Shown here: positions 59,769 to 64,000 of the stretch, piece after piece
Position numbering within the stretch: the first letter of the stretch is position 1
Layout of the letters: each line of letters opens with the position of its first letter
Assembly (NCBI GenBank): GCA_038501625.1
Contig: JAZAYU010000358.1
Location: forward strand, 427,224 to 491,223
Source: Corbicula japonica
Lineage: Eukaryota > Mollusca > Bivalvia > Venerida > Cyrenidae
Direction of reading: 5' to 3'
DNA length: 64,000 bases
Program-made: the position numbers and the translations under genes
Notes under the pieces: model-generated
The model's database searches: none
What the model was told of the DNA's origin: nothing
The model's input: only the letters and a program-made list of their open reading frames with translations

Positions 59769-61021
59769 ATGTTATCTCTTTCTACTGAACATCAAGATGA
59801 TATTATTACAGCTTTTAACAACACCTCGAGGTACTTTGATGATTTATTAAATATAGATAATAACCATTTTCCATTACTGGTTAATAAGATCTACCCTAAA
59901 GAACTACAACTTCATAAAGCGAACACTTCAGAACAGCAAGCAAACTTTCTCGATCTAAATCTGTCAATTGAAAATGGTTATGTCACTACTAAAATATATG
60001 ATAAAAGAGATGATTTTAATTTTAATATAGTAAATTTTCCGTTTTTAGACGGCGATGTTCCCCGTGCAACATCTTACGGGGTTTATATTTCACAGCTTTT
60101 CGCTTTTCAAGAGCTTGCAACGATATTAATGAATTCAATGAACGTAATCTTTGCATTACAGAAAAACTTTTAAAACAAGGCTATCGGTATCACAAATTAA
60201 GGAAACATTTTGCAAGTTTTATCGTCGATACCCAGATCTAATTCATAAATACAGGTGCAGTTTAAAATCACTATTGCAACAAGGCATTTCACAAACAGTT
60301 TTTTATGGAGATTTAATTTATAAACTTAAGAAGATAAAGGGCAATGTTAATTTCTCCCGGTTATTCGTAAAAACCATCTGTAAATTTAAAAAGAAAGGTT
60401 ACCAACATGATATTTTACAGCGCTCTGCATGCCTGGTGATTAACTCTTATACAGTTGATCATTATGCTTACCTCTTTGGTTGCACGACGGTGGCAGGGGT
60501 TTAAGAATTTATGAAGGTTTGTGGGGAAATCTTTTCTTAAAAGAACATAGAAGCTCGATTTGTTTCTTTTATCCCTGTCATCGTGTTCTTGCTGATTTTA
60601 CTCCAGGAGCTCTGGTCTCGGTAAGATCATTGAGTACCCGCCCTTTGGCTTTGCAATGCTATTAAATTCTTATGTTATATATGTTTGTGTGCTTTTGCAT
60701 GCAACATCGTTGAGCCAATAAGTGGGTTGGAGTTGTTTCACCAAGACAACTTGTATTTGTTTTGTGATATGAGAACCTATTGGGGCAAGTGTGAGGTTGG
60801 TGCACCCTAGAACCTGGTTTAAACACCCAGTGGCAATTACATTTGCCACTGACCGTTCCAAGGCGGTAACCCCTCGGGTTCTCATTTTTGTTAATTGTTA
60901 GTGGTGTCTCTTTTGAAACTGATCATTTTATTAACCATGCTCTCTCCCTCTCTTCTTCTTGACTGTGTGGGGAGGCTGTTTTTTCTGAATGTGGCGATTC
61001 CTGATATGCATATTTCATCTT
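59769..61021 (+). mobile_element. Retroelement remnant with RT YFDD box and conserved 3' end
   Basis: Frames 59769-60173 and 60151-60504 overlap with a shift. The first has SRYFDDLLNIDN (RT catalytic box) and YDKRDDFNFNIVNFPFLDGDVP, the second the following helical part (KFYRRYPDLIHKY). Downstream, 60400-61021 is the 3' end whose copies lie at 7527-8175 and 8313-8915, finishing TGATATGCATATTTCA. It contains two hairpin-prone motifs (ACCGTTCCAAGGCGGT and ACCCCTCGGGTT). Family unassigned; the blocks resemble uncharacterised cnidarian and mollusc RT proteins I recall only loosely. Frameshifts make it inactive. Confidence 0.65.
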
Positions 61022-61137
61022 TTCATGCTAACTTTAAGGCAGAGTGGATCTTAGACAGTGGGTATAGCGCGTCTGACCCCTTGAGTTCGATCCCCTTCTC
61101 CTCCGGCTAAGACTACTAACAGCTTTTGGATGAGACT

Positions 61138-62440
61138 TTACATATCACTGAACCGTGTTGCTATACGCCGAACATTTGAACGAACCATGGAAGATTCTGG
61201 AATTGGATATTCCTCTTCATTATGCTCTACGTGTATTATCCATAACCTAAAAGGACATACACTCTTCTGGAGAACATTCCCATGAAAATCCGGTAGCGAT
61301 GTAAATAAAAACACCCTCAATTGGTCAATCAGACACATACCCTTAGCCTTGTCAATGTATTGTCAGGCTGCTCATGGCTGTGCCAAGATTCGGACCATAG
61401 CACCCTAGCTTTCCATGTTCCTTAGTAGAACGTGGTAGAGCTTACGCCCGCTTGTCGGACTCCTTGTTTGATGTCTACCATGTTGGAATTTATCCCATGT
61501 ACTAAAACAGAACACTTAATCATGTTACTGTCAGTGTAACAATTTAAGAGTACTCGCGATAATTCACCGGATATGCACAATTCGTAAAGTTTGTTCAAAT
61601 GTACGGTAAATCTAACAGTATCGAAAGCTGACTTTGTGTCAAGTAAAGCAGCATAAACCAACGGTATTTCATAGTCAACGGTTTCCTGGAGACAAAATGA
61701 AGCCGTCATACAGCTGTATCCAGATTGAAAACCGTGTTGGTAAGGGAGAGGGAACGGGTCTTTAAGAGTCAATTGCAAGATCTGTGGCCTTATCAAGATC
61801 ATCAAACCTTTTTGGGAAAATTCATCGTTTGCTTAACGTTTCGAATTTTTATAGGCTATATAGCTTGGACATGATCGATCGCGCGGGCGTCCTACGTCGA
61901 GCCATTGCGCACGAGCTTTTCGTGCCTATGTGTGTGCAGCCTTAACCTCAGCGGTCCAATAAGGTTAAGTCTTGGAATTGTACCAAGGTGTTTCTATCGA
62001 AACTTCAGCAGAAGCTGTAAGGATGTAATTTAGGGAGTTGCAGAATGCGTTTATTTGTTCAGCGGTATTTAAAGGTAGGTCGGATTAGTACTACATATCC
62101 ATTTTAAGGTAGGAAGTGTAATCCATGATCGAGCTCGCCACGCGAGGCCTTGTGCCATGATACCAACTTTGGTGATGGCGCTGAGTGGATCTGTGCGTTA
62201 TCATTGTCGGTAAGTATATTTTTACATATTGGTAAGTGATTTGAAATGGTGAGTATATCTTCCTCACCAATTTGTTTTGACGCTAGAATGTTTCTGTCGG
62301 CTATACGATCAACTAATAATTAATCCAGTGTAGTTTCGAACGGTGTGTATGTGTATATATCGGTGTCCGTATTATGTTTTATGTTTGCAGCTTCAATGTT
62401 GAAGTCCCATACATGTCCCTTACAAATGACTTTATTAACA
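61138..62440 (-). pseudogene. Decayed non-LTR (LINE) element
   Basis: Minus strand, with stops and shifts. From 62440 leftwards: an endonuclease-like part (KGHVWDFNIEAANI, then NHLPI), a linker (NTAEQINAF, PWYNSKT, AEVKAAHT) and an RT part in the frame 61805-61422 (QHGFQSGYSCMTASFCLQET, AALLDTKSAFDTV, KQGVRQAGVSSTTFY). The YADD region is missing. Shorter relics run to 61138. The order endonuclease-RT fits CR1/Jockey-like LINEs. Confidence 0.7.
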
Positions 62441-62449
62441 TTTGTGATT

Positions 62450-64000
62450 TTCTTCAATCATCGCATCCCTAATCATTTAATTTATACTGTTTGCAGATCA
62501 TTCTTGATCTGGGTTTTATACATAACCGTAACCGAATTCTGTCCGATCGCCAGTTTTATTCAATAGGCATGCGCACGGGAGTTAAAACCTGTTTGTCAAT
62601 TATTTTACAATAAACATTTAATGTTGGATGATTTTATTTACGAATAAGTTTGTAAGATTGGATATTGAATTATATTTATTTAGACAGTTGTCGGAGCTTA
62701 ACATCATACTGATACGCTTCCTGGAATCAACCCGGTCCAAAAGGTGGGTGGGGTTTTCAGTGACAGTCACAGGTAACCATATATTTACCACTGCATTCAG
62801 GCTGAATTTGTTCAAATTAAGCGCGATATAACCCAACACTAACGTTCATTTCAATCCAGTTCTCAAAAAGTATTTCAGAATACCTGTATCTTCTCATCTT
62901 GTATTCAGAAGCATCTTGTGTTTTTGAGCATTCTAGGCAGTAAAAACAAAGCCCTATATTCTCGATTTTGAAATTACTTAGAATTTATCCCTTTTTCCGG
63001 TACCGTTATCACTTTTTCAGGTACCGATCATACTTTGGTCAGGGGGTTGCCAAAAATGGCATATTGAGAAAAAGAGCATATTGAGAAAAACGTATTTTAC
63101 AATGGCCAGTGTAAAAATTTGCAAAAACTTTTAAATCATTTTATTTGATTTAGAAATATATTGTAACTAGTCATACAAATTATCTAATGCTGATGCTGTA
63201 ATATTTTCTCATTATTTATCAACCTTTACAGACAAAGCTAAAGCCGCTGTCCTGATTCTTAACTGAGAAGACTAATAAAGTAACATAAAACAAAATTATT
63301 TTTGGTGCCACTTAGTCTATTTTAACATATGCAGTAACTCACTAACTGTCTACTGAAAAGTTTGTTGATTTCAATAAACATTTTAAAATATAAGCGGCAA
63401 CGTATGCCTTATGATTAATGTTACTCATAGCTGCTATATAATTTCGAAATGGTCAATATAGATATGTGTCATTGCGTTTTCTAGCCTGTTCTCACGGCAG
63501 CGGCGGATCCAGAGAGGGTGCGGGGGGTTCGCACAAACCACCCAAATTTCCGATTAATTTTTTGTCCCGGGAGGTTCGAAGTTTGTGTGTACCAATCACG
63601 ATGACTGGTTTACAGAAAGAAGTCAAAAACCAAGTTGGTTGCTAAATTGTTTAAATTGGCGACAAAAAAGCAGCCTCCGTGGTGGTCTGAGCGTCAATAC
63701 TTAGACTAAGTGCATCTTGCGTGCTCTCAATTACCAACTTCGCACCCTTGCAAACTTGCTATCTATGTAGCCAATCTGCTTTTAATCAATACAGGAAATT
63801 GTCAGTGGTAAACTTAGTATTGCATGTTTTCTGTGTCCCCCAATCTCTCGTCTGGGCATTTGATAAATCACATAAAAATACCTTTTGCAATCGATGTTAC
63901 AGTCTGTGCTATAGAATTCTACATTCATTCAGATTCTGTATTGAATTTCGCAATATAAGAAATAAAGTTGGAATATAAAAAAATATACATGCATTTTCGA
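62450..64000. other. Right edge of window, no gene seen
   Basis: AT-rich with no credible exon. GGCAGCGGCGGATCCAGAGA (about 63498) resembles the start of a widespread interspersed repeat, and 63672-63715 has a weak tRNA-Ser-like head. Confidence 0.35.

Overview
This window looks like nuclear DNA of a bivalve mollusc. Coding sequence is sparse and split into exons with GT-AG introns. It encodes a chitin-binding von Willebrand A protein of shell-matrix type and a SNAP29-like SNARE. Most of the remaining DNA is mobile elements of kinds common in bivalve genomes. There is no bacterial gene organisation, no rRNA, no intact tRNA and no CRISPR array.

Layout. 1-7 kb: a three-exon secreted vWA + double chitin-binding protein (983-6564, +). 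7-9 kb: a 140-bp palindrome and two facing copies of a retroelement 3' end. 10-20.3 kb: a three-exon SNAP29 orthologue (+), whose 7.9-kb second intron is packed with piggyBac-type MITEs and one tandem-repeat (pearl/Helitron-like) element. 21.3-22.1 kb: a possible minus-strand terminal exon and a TCTCGCGAGA-type promoter. 22.4-26 kb: more MITEs, several nested. 29.3-31.6 kb (-): a two-exon PA-clan (trypsin-like) protease with a complete His/Asp/Ser triad. 32.4-35.3 kb (-): a 5'-truncated Penelope-like element (RT + GIY-YIG) with 12-bp target duplications, a nested MITE and a hammerhead-like ribozyme motif. 36.4-38.2 kb (-): a cysteine-rich, probably truncated gene with a spliced 5' leader. 40-48 kb: tandem repeats, a 3.2-kb inverted duplication carrying exon-like ends, a SINE-like insertion with 13-bp duplications, a palindromic MITE, a Tc1/mariner-type element and a 102-bp TA microsatellite. 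48.17-58.91 kb: a roughly 10.7-kb Mutator-like (MULE) element. 59-62.5 kb: an unrecognised ORF, an RT-containing retroelement remnant and a decayed LINE.

The most interesting object is the 10.7-kb MULE. Its inverted ends carry tandem arrays built from shared motifs. Between them lie an apparently intact transposase ORF and, divergently, an intact two-exon SGNH (GDSL-type) hydrolase with its own TATA-like box. If conserved in other copies, this would be a cut-and-paste transposon that carries an esterase-like gene. Functions are inferred from motifs; no database search was possible.
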